DNA of 64,000 nt from Pseudonocardia broussonetiae (GCF_013155125.1 NZ_CP053564.1:4967501-5031500); one strand, 5' to 3'; counted from the stretch's first letter, positions 54,640-63,596 are shown. Program-made: numbers and translations. The notes: generated from the sequence alone by a model not told the origin.

Positions 54640-56376
54640 TCATCGGTCGGGCTGCGCGGGCTCGCCACCGGGCTTCGGGTGGTCGCGGGCCGCGGCGCCG
54701 CCCTTGTCCAGCCCGAGCACGCTGACCACCGGGCCGAGCGCGACCTGGCCGAGGCCGCAGATGCTGGTCTTGCGCATCGCCTCCTCCAGCCGCAGGATCT
54801 GCGCGCGCTCGTCGTCGTCGAGCTCCGAGCGCCCGGCCAGCAGCTCGTGCGCCTTCGTCGACCCCACCCGGCAGGGCACGCACTTGCCGCACGACTCGTT
54901 GCGGAAGAAGCGCAGCACGTTCGTCGACGCGGCGAGCAGGTCGCTGCCCTCGGCCAGCACCACGAGCGCGCCCGAGCCGAGCATCGTGCCCGCCTCCGCG
55001 GCGCTGCCGAAGTCGAGCGCCGTGCCGAGGCGCTCGGGCCCGATGAAGTTCGACGAGGCGCCGCCGGGCTGGACGGCCCCGAGCGCGCGGCCCTCCGAGA
55101 CGCCCCCGGCCAGCTCGATCAGCGCACCGACGGTGGTGCCCATCGGCACGCAGTAGACGTCGGGGCGCTCGACGTGCCCGGACACGGCGAAGAACTTCCA
55201 CCCCACCGAGTCGCCGAGACCCTGGTCGGCCCACCACTGCGCGCCGCGCTGCACGATCACCGGCACGTCGGCGAAGGTCTCCACCGAGTTGATGAGGGTC
55301 GGGCGCCCGTGCAGGCCGTAGTTGCCGGGGAACGGGGGCTTGTTGCGGGGCTCGCCGCGGTGGCCCTCCATGCACTCCAGCAGCGCGGTCTCCTCGCCCA
55401 GGATGTAGCCGCCGGGGGAGACGAACACGTCCACCTGCCGCCCGGGGCCGACGAGCCCGGCCGCGCGCAGCGCGTCGATCTCCGCGCGCAGCACGTGCTC
55501 CTCGGGCCCGTACTCGTGCCGGATGAAGACCCAGCCCTCCTGCGCGTCGACGACCTCCATCGCGACGAGCAGCCCCTCCAGCACGAGGTGCGGCTGGGTG
55601 GCGAGGATCTGGCGGTCCTTGAACGTGCCGGGCTCGGACTCGTCGGCGTTGCAGATGACGTACTTCGTGGAGCCGGGCTGCGCGCCGCGGACCAGGTCCC
55701 ACTTCTGCCCGGTCGGGAACCCGGCGCCGCCCATCCCGCGCAGGCCGGAGTCCTTCAGGGTCGCGATCACCGTGGCGGCGTCGACTTCCCCGTCACGCAG
55801 GGCGCGCAGGGTGGCGTAGCGCTGCGCGACGCCGGTGCCGGCCGGGTACGGGTCGTTGGGCCACGGCTCGTCGCGCTCCCGCGCGGGGGCGTCGCCGACA
55901 CCGCCGGCGCGCGCCGCGGCCACGAGGTCGTCGACGTCGGACAGCGCGGCGGGCCGCTCGTTGACGGCCACCGCGGGGGCCACGTCGCAGCGGCCCAGGC
56001 AGGACACCTCGACGAGCTCGACGTCGCCCGGGTTGTCGCGGCCGCCCTCGCCGAACCGCTCGCGCAGCTCCGCGATCCGCTCCTCGCCGCCGCGCAGGAA
56101 GCAGGGCAGGTCGTGGCAGGCGTGCAGCGCCACCGCGGGCGGCGGCGACGTGCGGAAGTGCGGGTAGAACGAGACGAGCCCCTCGATCTCGTACCGGGGA
56201 CGGCGGGCCTCGCGCGCCAGCTCCTCCAGCTCCTCGCGCGGCAGCCAGCCCAGGCGGGCCTGGATCGCGTTGAGCGCGGGGATCAGCGACGGGCCGGGGA
56301 ACTTCCCCGCCCGCGCCTCGACCCCGGGCACCCGCCGGGCCCGCACCTCGCCGGCGCGCTCCGTGACGTCGGTCAT
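54640..56376 (-). CDS. NuoE-NuoF fusion, NAD-reducing subunit of formate dehydrogenase
   Basis: 578 residues. Residues about 20-150 are NuoE-like (GWLPREELEELAREARRP; 2Fe-2S ligands in CHDLPC and VSCLGRCDVAPA). Residues about 175-555 are NuoF-like: GLRGMGGAGFPTGQKWDLVR binds FMN, NADESEPGTFKDRQI binds NAD, and SCGKCVPCRVGSTKAHELL with a later Cys (TSICGLGQVA) binds 4Fe-4S. It passes electrons from the alpha subunit to NAD. Starts immediately after the alpha-subunit stop. Confidence 0.93.
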   Translation of the reverse strand: MTDVTERAGEVRARRVPGVEARAGKFPGPSLIPALNAIQARLGWLPREELEELAREARRPRYEIEGLVSFYPHFRTSPPPAVALHACHDLPCFLRGGEERIAELRERFGEGGRDNPGDVELVEVSCLGRCDVAPAVAVNERPAALSDVDDLVAAARAGGVGDAPARERDEPWPNDPYPAGTGVAQRYATLRALRDGEVDAATVIATLKDSGLRGMGGAGFPTGQKWDLVRGAQPGSTKYVICNADESEPGTFKDRQILATQPHLVLEGLLVAMEVVDAQEGWVFIRHEYGPEEHVLRAEIDALRAAGLVGPGRQVDVFVSPGGYILGEETALLECMEGHRGEPRNKPPFPGNYGLHGRPTLINSVETFADVPVIVQRGAQWWADQGLGDSVGWKFFAVSGHVERPDVYCVPMGTTVGALIELAGGVSEGRALGAVQPGGASSNFIGPERLGTALDFGSAAEAGTMLGSGALVVLAEGSDLLAASTNVLRFFRNESCGKCVPCRVGSTKAHELLAGRSELDDDERAQILRLEEAMRKTSICGLGQVALGPVVSVLGLDKGGAAARDHPKPGGEPAQPDR

Positions 56377-59313
56377 TCAGAGAACCTCCACCTGCACGGC
56401 GCAGAACTTGAACTCGGGGATCTTGCCGAACGGGTCGACCTCGTCGATCGTCAGCAGGTTGGCCGCGGCCTCGCGGAAGTGGAACGGGATGAAGACGTTG
56501 CCCAGCTGCTCGCGGTGGCTGATCCGCACCTGCAGCTCGATCTCCCCGCGCCGCGACCGCGCCCGCACCCGCTGCCCGTGCGCCATCCCGCGCTCGGCCG
56601 CGTCCTTGGGGTGCATGTAGACCTCGGCGACCGGCGAGATCGCGTCGAGGGCGTAGGACCGCCGGGTCATCGAGCCGGTGTGCCAGTGCTCGAGCAGGCG
56701 CCCGGTGTTGAGCACCAGCGGGTACTCGCCGTCGGGCAGCTCCTTGGGCGGCAGCCACTGGGCGGGCACCAGGTGCGCGAGGCCGTCGTCGGTGTTGAAG
56801 CGCTCGACGAACATCACCACCGTGCCGTCGGTGTGCTCGGGGTCGGAGTTCGGGTAGAGCTTCCCCGACGAGCCGAGGTTGCCGTGCGCGAGGTTGGCGT
56901 AGGACGGCATCAGCGCGACCATCTCGTCGAACACCTCGCTCGGCGACCCGTACGCCCAGTCCAGGCCGACGCGCTGCGCGATGTCCTGCACGATCTCCCA
57001 GTCGGGCCGGGCCTGCCCGGGCGCGTCGAGGACCTTGCGGCCGAGCTGCACCCGCCGGTCGGTGTTGGTGTACGTGCCGTCCTTCTCCAGGTACGAGGTG
57101 GCCGGGAGGATCACGTCGGCGAACTCGGCGGTCTCGGTGAGGAAGATGTCCTGCACCACCAGGAAGTCCAGCGCCGACAGCGCCTTGCGCACCTTGTTGA
57201 TGTTGGGGTCGGACAGGAACGGGTTCTCGCCCAGCATGTACATGCCACGCACCCCGCCGTCGGGCTGCAGCGCGCTGGAGATGATCTCCGTGACGGTCAG
57301 CCCGCGCTGCGGGTTGAGCGGGGTGCCCCAGGCCTCCTCGAACCGCGCCTGCGTCGCCTCGCGGTCGACGCCCTGGTAGTCGGGGTAGAACATCGGGATC
57401 AGCCCGGCGTCGGAGGCGCCCTGCACGTTGTTCTGGCCGCGCAGCGGGTGCAGCCCGGTGCCCGGGCGCCCGACGTTGCCGGTGATCGAGCACAGCGCGA
57501 TCAGGCAGCGGGCGTTGTCGGTGCCGGTGGTGTGCTGGGAGATCCCCATGCCCCAGTAGACGACCCCGGCGCCCGCCTCGCCCCAGGTGCGCGCGACCTC
57601 CCGGATGGAGTCGGCGTCGACCCCGGTGATCTGCGCGGCGCGGTCGGGCGGGTAGTCGGCGACGGTGCGGGCGAGCTCGTCGTAGTTCGACGTGCGGGAC
57701 GCGATGAACTCCCGGTCGATCAGCCCCAGCCGGATGACCTCGTGCATGACCGCGTTGTAGAACGCCACGTCGGTGCCCGGCTTGAGCTGGATGTGGATGT
57801 CGGCGTGCTCGGCGACGGTCGACGCCCTCGGGTCGACGTAGATGATCTTCGTGCCGCGCCGGCGGGCCTGCTTGAAGAAGCTCGACGCGACGGGGTGGTT
57901 CGCCGTCGGGTTGGAGCCGGTGATGATCACGACGTCGGCGTTGACGACGTCGCCGTAGGTGGTGGACACCGCCCCCGAGCCGACGCCCTCGAACAGCGCC
58001 GCCACCGACGACGCGTGGCACAGCCGCGTGCAGTGGTCGACGTTGTTGGTGCCGAAGCCGGTGCGGATCAGCTTCTGGAAGAGGTAGGCCTCCTCGTTGG
58101 AGCACTTCGCCGAGCCGAACCCGGCGATCGACTCCGGCCCGCCCTCGGCGTGGATCTCGCGCAGGCGGCGCGCGACGAGGTCGAGCGCCTCCTCCCAGGT
58201 GGCCTCGCGGAAGTGCGGCAGCACCTCGTCGTAGTCGACGAGCCCGCCGGGCTTGCGGTGGCCGCCGCGCTTGTCGCCGGGCTTGCGGCTGCGGTCCCCG
58301 CCGCCCCCGCCGCGGCCGCGGTCGTTGTCGCCGCCTCCCCGTCCGGTGGCCCGGTCGCCCGTGCCCTCGCCGCGGACGTCGGCCGACAGCGCGCCCTTCG
58401 GGTAGGCGGCGTCGACCCGGATCAGCGGGACCGTCAGGCGCTGCGGCGACGCGGCGTAGTCCCAGCCGTAGCGGCCCTTGACGCACAGCCGGCTCTGCGA
58501 TCCGGGCTGGTCGCGGCCCTCGGCGAAGGAGATCGCGTTCTGCTCGCGGTCGACGCGGTAGGTGATGGCGCAGCCGACGCCGCAGTAGGGGCAGACGGAC
58601 TCGACGGCGTCGAGCTCCTCGCGGGGGCGGATCGCGATGTCGCGGATCGACTTGTTCGTCAGCGCGCCGGTCGGGCACGCCTGCACGCACTCCCCGCAGG
58701 TGACGCAGGAGGACGCCCCCATCGGGTCGTCGAGGTCGAAGGCGATCCGGGTGGCGTAGCCCTTGCCGGTGCGGCCGATGACGTCGTTGCCCTGGATGTC
58801 GTCGCACGCGCGGACGCAGCGGTCGCAGAGGATGCAGGCGTCGTGGTCGACGTCGATGACGGGGTTCGACGAGTCGTGGCCCCGGCCCGAGCCGCACGGC
58901 AGCGCCCCCCGCTCGACGCCGAGGCCCTGCTCCAGCGCGAGCAGCAGGTTGTCGCCGGTGGTGGTCTGCTTCGGGTCCTCGGCGATCGGCGGCTGGTCGG
59001 CGACCAGCAGCTCGGTCAGCACGGCGCGGCTGCGGTCGAGCTCCTCGGAGGTGGTGACGACCTCCATGCCGTCCTCGCACGGCCGCACGCAGGCCGCCGC
59101 GAACACCCGCCCCCCGGTGTCGACCACGCACATCCGGCAGACGCCGACGGGGTCGTAGCGCTCGTCGTGGCACAGCACCGGGATGTCGACCCCGGCCCGC
59201 CTCGCGGCGTCGTAGATGGTCGTGCCCTCGGCGACGGTGACCTCGCGGCCGTCGATCGTGGCGGTCACGGTCGGGGCCGAGGTGGGCGCCGGCGGTTCCT
59301 GCAGCGTCGTCAT
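56377..59313 (-). CDS. NAD-dependent formate dehydrogenase alpha subunit (Mo/W-bis-MGD)
   Basis: 978 residues. N-terminal 2Fe-2S domain (CHDERYDPVGVCRMC), two ferredoxin clusters (CILCDRCVRACDD; CVTCGECVQACPTGAL), 4Fe-4S motif CPYCGVGCAITY, then the molybdopterin domains. The catalytic ligand is Cys, not selenocysteine: VDHCTRLCHASSVAALFEG, Cys about 431. The C-terminal MopB-binding domain ends with ISHREQLGNVFIPFHFREAA. An unusual Gly/Arg/Asp-rich insert lies at about 313-356. ATG at 59313 has GGGGA upstream and a possible own promoter. Confidence 0.94.
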   Translation of the reverse strand: MTTLQEPPAPTSAPTVTATIDGREVTVAEGTTIYDAARRAGVDIPVLCHDERYDPVGVCRMCVVDTGGRVFAAACVRPCEDGMEVVTTSEELDRSRAVLTELLVADQPPIAEDPKQTTTGDNLLLALEQGLGVERGALPCGSGRGHDSSNPVIDVDHDACILCDRCVRACDDIQGNDVIGRTGKGYATRIAFDLDDPMGASSCVTCGECVQACPTGALTNKSIRDIAIRPREELDAVESVCPYCGVGCAITYRVDREQNAISFAEGRDQPGSQSRLCVKGRYGWDYAASPQRLTVPLIRVDAAYPKGALSADVRGEGTGDRATGRGGGDNDRGRGGGGGDRSRKPGDKRGGHRKPGGLVDYDEVLPHFREATWEEALDLVARRLREIHAEGGPESIAGFGSAKCSNEEAYLFQKLIRTGFGTNNVDHCTRLCHASSVAALFEGVGSGAVSTTYGDVVNADVVIITGSNPTANHPVASSFFKQARRRGTKIIYVDPRASTVAEHADIHIQLKPGTDVAFYNAVMHEVIRLGLIDREFIASRTSNYDELARTVADYPPDRAAQITGVDADSIREVARTWGEAGAGVVYWGMGISQHTTGTDNARCLIALCSITGNVGRPGTGLHPLRGQNNVQGASDAGLIPMFYPDYQGVDREATQARFEEAWGTPLNPQRGLTVTEIISSALQPDGGVRGMYMLGENPFLSDPNINKVRKALSALDFLVVQDIFLTETAEFADVILPATSYLEKDGTYTNTDRRVQLGRKVLDAPGQARPDWEIVQDIAQRVGLDWAYGSPSEVFDEMVALMPSYANLAHGNLGSSGKLYPNSDPEHTDGTVVMFVERFNTDDGLAHLVPAQWLPPKELPDGEYPLVLNTGRLLEHWHTGSMTRRSYALDAISPVAEVYMHPKDAAERGMAHGQRVRARSRRGEIELQVRISHREQLGNVFIPFHFREAAANLLTIDEVDPFGKIPEFKFCAVQVEVL

Positions 59314-59348
59314 GTCGTCCCCCGGTCGGCGGTGATGGCGGCCACCCG

Positions 59349-59354
59349 ACACTA
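59349..59354 (-). promoter_or_regulatory. Probable -10 box for the formate dehydrogenase genes
   Basis: TAGTGT on the minus strand, 35 bases before the alpha-subunit ATG, in the 73-base gap after the AOR gene. Confidence 0.4.
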
Positions 59355-59386
59355 GAGGAACGGACGGCCGTCCACCGCTCCCCGTC

Positions 59387-61201
59387 TCACCCGTCGAGCA
59401 GGAGGTCCGCGGCGGCGTCCGGGCCGGGGCGGCCGGTCGCGTCGAGACCGCGGGCGGCGTAGTACCCGGCGACCATCGTCGCGAGCCGGTCGGCCGTGAG
59501 GGTCGCCGTGCGGCCGGACGCCAGCTCCAGCGGCGTCTGCAGCATCCGGGCCGGGAGGGTGTCGTCGGCGGCCGTCGCGCCCTCGCGGGCGTTGAACGCG
59601 CGCTTGGCGGCGACGATCCGCCGCGCGACCGCGCGCAGCTCGGCGGCGTCGACGTCCCAGCCGGTGACGGGCGCCAGCAGCGCGGCCCACTCGTCGAAGG
59701 GCTCGGTGAACACCCCGCGGAGGAACTTGCAGAGGATCATGGAGTCCATCACCGCGGCCCGGTCCTCGGTGCCGACGGCCGCGGCCACGTGCGCGGCGCC
59801 GCCGTCGAGCCGGTCGTGCTCGCCGGAGAGGTCGGCCTCGTAGGCGCCGGAGCGGTTGTGGTCGGCACCGCGGGAGTTGACGGCGAGGCCGAGCGCCATC
59901 GCCTGCAGCGTCCGGGGCTCGTACCCGGGCAGCTCCAGGCCCTTGACCTGCGGCGCGAAGTCGATCGACCCCTGCCCGACGACGTGCGCCGCCGCCCGCG
60001 AGCCCAGCGCGAGCAGCTCGCCCAGCCCGGGTTCGCGACGCCCGATGAGGTCCAGCGCCCGCAGCAGGGCGGCGCCGTCGCCGAAGCGCAGCCACGGCGC
60101 GACGTCGGCGATCCCGAGCAGCCCGCGCTCGGCGCACTCCATCGCCCACGCGACCGTGCCGCCCGCCGAGATGGTGTCCAGGCCCAGCTCGTCGCAGCGG
60201 GCGGAGGCGGCGAACACGTCGTCGGGGTCGGACACCCCGCACATCGGCCCGAGCGCGAACACGTTCTCGTACTCCATGCGCTGGCTGCCGCCGCCCTTGC
60301 GCGAGTAGATGTGCTCGCAGCCGATCGAGCAGGACGCGCAGCTGTTGCGGGCCACGCCGCGCAGCTCGTGGAGCTCCTCGGCGGCGAGGCGGTGCGCTCC
60401 GTCGAAGGTGGCGGCGGTGAAGTTGCGGGTCGGCAGCGTCGAGACGGCGTTGAACGCGAGCAGGTTGGCGAGCGTGCCCAGCTCGCGGTACTTGCTCGTG
60501 GCCGGGCCGAAGCTGCGCTCGCGCAGGTCCTTCGCGGCGGCCAGCACCGCGGCGGGGTCGGCGACCTCGGCGCGCGTGGCGGCCCGCACCAGCACCGCCT
60601 TGACGTTCTTCGCCCCCAGCACGGCCCCGAGCCCGCCGCGCCCGGCGTGCCGGCCGTCGTGGCTGACCGTGGCGTAGCGGACGCCCGCCTCGCCCGCCGG
60701 ACCGATCGCGGCGGTGCTCCAGCCGCGCCCGAAGCGCTCGCGGACCGCGGTCTCGGCCTCGGCGGCGGGCAGGCCCGCCAGCTCGGGAGCGGGCTCGAGA
60801 CGGGCGCCGTCGCCGTCGACGACGACCACCGAGAGCTCCGCGGCCCGGCCGCGCAGCACGATGGCGTCGTGGCCGGTCAGCTTCCCGGCGATGGCGAACC
60901 GGCTGGACGCCAGCGCGTCGGTCAGCAGCCCCGTCAGCGGTGACTTCGCGACGACGGCGAACTTCGCGCTCGTCGTCAGCGGGGTGCCGACCAGCGGGGA
61001 GAACACGAACGCCAGCGGCGCCTCCGGCGCGAGCGGGTCGACCCCGGCCGGCGCGAGGCGGTGCAGCAGCCAGGTGCCGAGCCCGACCCCGCCGAGGTAG
61101 GCGCGGAGCACCTCGTCGGACAGGGGCAGTGCGGTGCCGGTGGCGGTGCTGCCGTCGACGTCGACGACCAGCGCCCGTCCGAAGTACCCGCCCGCCGTCA
61201 C
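59387..61201 (-). CDS. aor: Aldehyde:ferredoxin oxidoreductase (tungsten enzyme family)
   Basis: 604 residues. Oxidises aldehydes to acids in family members using a tungsten bis-pterin cofactor. The 4Fe-4S ligands are in SCASCSIGCEHIY (CX2CX3C, about 285-293) plus the distant Cys in DSMILCKFLRG. GTPLTTSAKFAVVAKSPLTG and GRGGLGAVLGAKNVKAV are family motifs. GTG at 61201 follows a TACGGT box by seven bases. AOR is unusual for aerobic actinomycetes; the adjacent MobA-MoaD fusion and MoeA genes would supply its cofactor. Confidence 0.92.
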   Translation of the reverse strand: MTAGGYFGRALVVDVDGSTATGTALPLSDEVLRAYLGGVGLGTWLLHRLAPAGVDPLAPEAPLAFVFSPLVGTPLTTSAKFAVVAKSPLTGLLTDALASSRFAIAGKLTGHDAIVLRGRAAELSVVVVDGDGARLEPAPELAGLPAAEAETAVRERFGRGWSTAAIGPAGEAGVRYATVSHDGRHAGRGGLGAVLGAKNVKAVLVRAATRAEVADPAAVLAAAKDLRERSFGPATSKYRELGTLANLLAFNAVSTLPTRNFTAATFDGAHRLAAEELHELRGVARNSCASCSIGCEHIYSRKGGGSQRMEYENVFALGPMCGVSDPDDVFAASARCDELGLDTISAGGTVAWAMECAERGLLGIADVAPWLRFGDGAALLRALDLIGRREPGLGELLALGSRAAAHVVGQGSIDFAPQVKGLELPGYEPRTLQAMALGLAVNSRGADHNRSGAYEADLSGEHDRLDGGAAHVAAAVGTEDRAAVMDSMILCKFLRGVFTEPFDEWAALLAPVTGWDVDAAELRAVARRIVAAKRAFNAREGATAADDTLPARMLQTPLELASGRTATLTADRLATMVAGYYAARGLDATGRPGPDAAADLLLDG

Positions 61202-61208
61202 ACCGGCG

Positions 61209-61214
61209 ACCGTA
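61209..61214 (-). promoter_or_regulatory. -10 box of a leaderless promoter (aor)
   Basis: TACGGT on the minus strand, seven bases before the GTG at 61201, in the 19-base gap after the MobA-MoaD stop. Confidence 0.5.
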
Positions 61215-61220
61215 CGCGCC

Positions 61221-62072
61221 TCAGCCCCCGGCGTCCGCCGACAGGAACGCCACGGAGTCGCCGGCGACCAGGGGGAGCAGGGGGTCGCGGGTGATGCGGT
61301 CACCGTTCAGCGCGGCGACGACGTGCCGGTCGAGCTCCAGCCCGAGCGCCTGCGCCGCGGCACCCAGCGTGGCGGCGGCGACGGTCCGCTGCCCGCGCCG
61401 GCCCCCGCCCGCGAGCGCGCCGAAGCACTGGACGACGACGTCGGCGGGCGGGCGGGCCCGGGCGGCGGTGTAGTCGGCGGGCTCGTTGACGTTGAGCACC
61501 GAGTCGAGGTCCGGGTCGAGGCGGGCGACGGCGGGGTCGGCGAGCAGGTCGGCGTCGTCGAGGCGGGCGACCGAGCAGTGCTCGTAGAGCATCCCGGGTC
61601 GGCTGCGCCCCTGCGCGATCAGCGAGGTGACCAGCTCGGCGAGCCCGGTGCGGTAGGCCGCGGCGAGGGGCTGGCGGAAGCCGCGGGCGAACGGCAGCGC
61701 CACGTCGACGCCCGGCCCGGACGCGCGCAGCACGCGCCGGACGAACGCCGGGTGCAGGAACGGCATGTCGGTGGAGCAGACGAACGCGGTGCCCGCCCGG
61801 TCGCGCAGCGCGGTCAGGCCGGTGGCGATGCCCTGCATCGGGCCGACGCCCTCGACCGGGTCCTCCACCACCTCGACGCCCGCGGGCAGCGCGGGCAGCT
61901 CCTGGCCCGGGGAGGCGACGACGAGGACCGGGCCGTCGACGGTGCGGGCGAGCAGCGCCGCCGTGCGGTGCAGCAGCGTGGAGCCGTGCCACTCCAGCGC
62001 CGCCTTCGCCCTGCCCATGCGCGACGAGCGGCCCCCGGAGAGGACGACCCCGGCCGTGCCCTCCGCGCCCAT
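61221..62072 (-). CDS. mobA: MobA-MoaD fusion: molybdopterin guanylyltransferase with C-terminal ubiquitin-like sulfur carrier
   Basis: 283 residues. Residues about 1-200 are MobA-like: GVVLSGGRSSRMGRAKAALE (GTP loop), PMQGIATGL, STDMPFLHPAFV, and LDSVLNVNEPADY at the end. Residues about 207-283 are a MoaD/ThiS beta-grasp domain (VVVQCFGALAGG, VVAALNGDRITRDPLLPLVA, GDSVAFLSADAGG) ending in Gly-Gly, the C-terminus used for adenylation and thiocarboxylation. One chain thus carries both early sulfur-carrier and late nucleotide-attachment functions. ATG at 62072 has a TACGAT box six bases before it. Confidence 0.9.
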   Translation of the reverse strand: MGAEGTAGVVLSGGRSSRMGRAKAALEWHGSTLLHRTAALLARTVDGPVLVVASPGQELPALPAGVEVVEDPVEGVGPMQGIATGLTALRDRAGTAFVCSTDMPFLHPAFVRRVLRASGPGVDVALPFARGFRQPLAAAYRTGLAELVTSLIAQGRSRPGMLYEHCSVARLDDADLLADPAVARLDPDLDSVLNVNEPADYTAARARPPADVVVQCFGALAGGGRRGQRTVAAATLGAAAQALGLELDRHVVAALNGDRITRDPLLPLVAGDSVAFLSADAGG

Positions 62073-62078
62073 GCCGGG

Positions 62079-62084
62079 ATCGTA
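62079..62084 (-). promoter_or_regulatory. -10 box of a leaderless promoter (mobA-moaD)
   Basis: TACGAT on the minus strand, six bases before the ATG at 62072. Its expected -35 region falls inside repeat element Q5. Confidence 0.55.
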
Positions 62085-62087
62085 GGC

Positions 62088-62161
62088 GGCCCGCACACGG
62101 GTTCCGGGGCCGGCACACAGGTCCGGCCCTGTGTGCGAGCCCCGTGGCCTGCGTGCGAGCC
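62088..62161. repeat. Quadripartite palindromic element Q5, solo
   Basis: Forward motifs GGCCCGCACACGG at 62088 and GGCCGGCACACAGG at 62108, reverse motifs CCTGTGTGCGAGCC at 62128 and CCTGCGTGCGAGCC at 62148: exact 20-base steps. Same layout as Q1-Q4 but with no nuclease-like gene beside it. Ends two bases before the MFS stop codon. Confidence 0.85.
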
Positions 62162-62162
62162 A

Positions 62163-63596
62163 TCAGGCCGTGAGCATCTCCAGGCCGGGGTAGGGGCGGA
62201 TGCGGGTGCGGGCGGCCGCGTCCGCGACGGGGGTGCGGGTGGTCGTGGCCGTCAGGGCGGGCAGGTCGCCGCCGTGGCGCCGCACGGCTGCCGCGCCCCG
62301 CAGCACGGCCGGGCGGGCGGTGGCGGCGAAGCCGCGGGGCAGGACCCGCAGCGGGCCGGACGGGGCGACCGTGCGCGCGGCGGCGACGGAGAGGCGCGCC
62401 AGGGGGATGCGCGCGGGCAGCGCGACGCGCGGACGCTCCGCCGCCACCACCACCGCGAGCGCCGCGGCCAGCACCGCGAGCACCGGCACCGTGGCGAGTG
62501 CGACCGGTAGCCCGGCGTGCTCGGCCAGGAACCCGATCACCGGCGGGCCGCCGAGCAGGCCGCTGTAGCCGACGGTCGAGGCCAGGGCGACGCCGCCGAA
62601 CCCGCCCAGCGCCCCGGCGCGCGCGATCGTCACCGGGAACAGGTTCGCGAACCCCAGCCCGACCAGCACGAACCCGGCCAGCGCGACGGGCGCCGACGGC
62701 GTGAGCAGGGCCAGCGCCATCCCGGCCGCGGCGAGCAGCGCGCCGCCGCCGAGCAGGCGCGTCTCGCCGAACCGGCCGAGCAGGCGCCCGCCGGCGAGCC
62801 GCCCGGCGGCCATGGCCAGGGAGAACCCGGCGTACCCGGCGGCGGCCAGGCCGGCCGACGCGCCGAGGGTCTCGGCGAGGTGCAGCGCGCCCCAGTCGGT
62901 GAGCGCGCCCTCCCCGAACGCCGTGCAGCCCGCGATCACGCCGAGCAGCACGACGAGCCCGCGGGTGCGGCCGGCCGGGCGCCCGGCCGGGGCCCCGTCG
63001 ACGGCGGGTGCGGCGGCGAGGCGCCGCAGGTCCGGGGCGGTGGCGGCGGCCACCGCGAGCCCGAGCGCGCCGACGGCGGCGAGGTGCGCGGCGGGGGCGA
63101 GCAGGCCGGACACCAGCCCGCCGACCGCGGCCCCGGCCAGCCCGCCGAGGCTGAACGCGGCGTGCAGGGCGGGCAGCAGCGGCCGGGCCGCGCGGGCCTC
63201 CACCTCCACGCCCGCGCTGTTCACGGCCACGTTGAGCAGCCCCGTCGCGGCGCCGAACACGCACAGCGCCGCGCTCAGGGCGGGCACGGACCCGGTGGGG
63301 CCGGGCAGCAGGACGGCGAGCGAGGCGAGCACGGCGGCGCCGGTGGTGACCCGGCCCGCGCCGAACCGGGCGCACAGCGCGCCGGCGGGCTGCATCCCGG
63401 CGAGCGCGCCGACCGACAGGCACAGCAGCGCGACGCCCAGGGTGGCGTGGGTCGCGCCCACCTGCGCGGTGACGTCGGGGATGCGGGCGGCCCAGCTGCC
63501 GAACAGCAGGCCGTCGAGGGCGAACACGGCGCCGACGGCGCCGGTGGGGGACAGGGTGCGGGGTGCGCCGCGCGGGCGCGCGGGGAGGACGTGCAT
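62163..63596 (-). CDS. MFS transporter (YbjJ-like)
   Basis: 477 residues, about 12 hydrophobic segments. FALDGLLFGSWAARIPDVTA, LSVGALAGMQPAGALCARFG (loop 2-3) and GEGALTDWGALHLAETLG are typical of the YbjJ-like MFS branch. The C-terminal 80 residues are Arg/Ala/Pro-rich, cytosolic and not conserved in the family. ATG at 63596. It is first in the long minus-strand series leading to the Mo/W genes; a link to metal or pterin transport is unproven. Confidence 0.85.
   Translation of the reverse strand: MHVLPARPRGAPRTLSPTGAVGAVFALDGLLFGSWAARIPDVTAQVGATHATLGVALLCLSVGALAGMQPAGALCARFGAGRVTTGAAVLASLAVLLPGPTGSVPALSAALCVFGAATGLLNVAVNSAGVEVEARAARPLLPALHAAFSLGGLAGAAVGGLVSGLLAPAAHLAAVGALGLAVAAATAPDLRRLAAAPAVDGAPAGRPAGRTRGLVVLLGVIAGCTAFGEGALTDWGALHLAETLGASAGLAAAGYAGFSLAMAAGRLAGGRLLGRFGETRLLGGGALLAAAGMALALLTPSAPVALAGFVLVGLGFANLFPVTIARAGALGGFGGVALASTVGYSGLLGGPPVIGFLAEHAGLPVALATVPVLAVLAAALAVVVAAERPRVALPARIPLARLSVAAARTVAPSGPLRVLPRGFAATARPAVLRGAAAVRRHGGDLPALTATTTRTPVADAAARTRIRPYPGLEMLTA

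Noticed and set aside
54406..59355. A very long open frame on the plus strand opposite moeA and the formate dehydrogenase genes
   Set aside because: It lacks any recognisable domain, is extremely rich in Arg/Gly/Ala/Val, and lies antisense to well-identified genes. GC-rich third positions leave antisense frames open.
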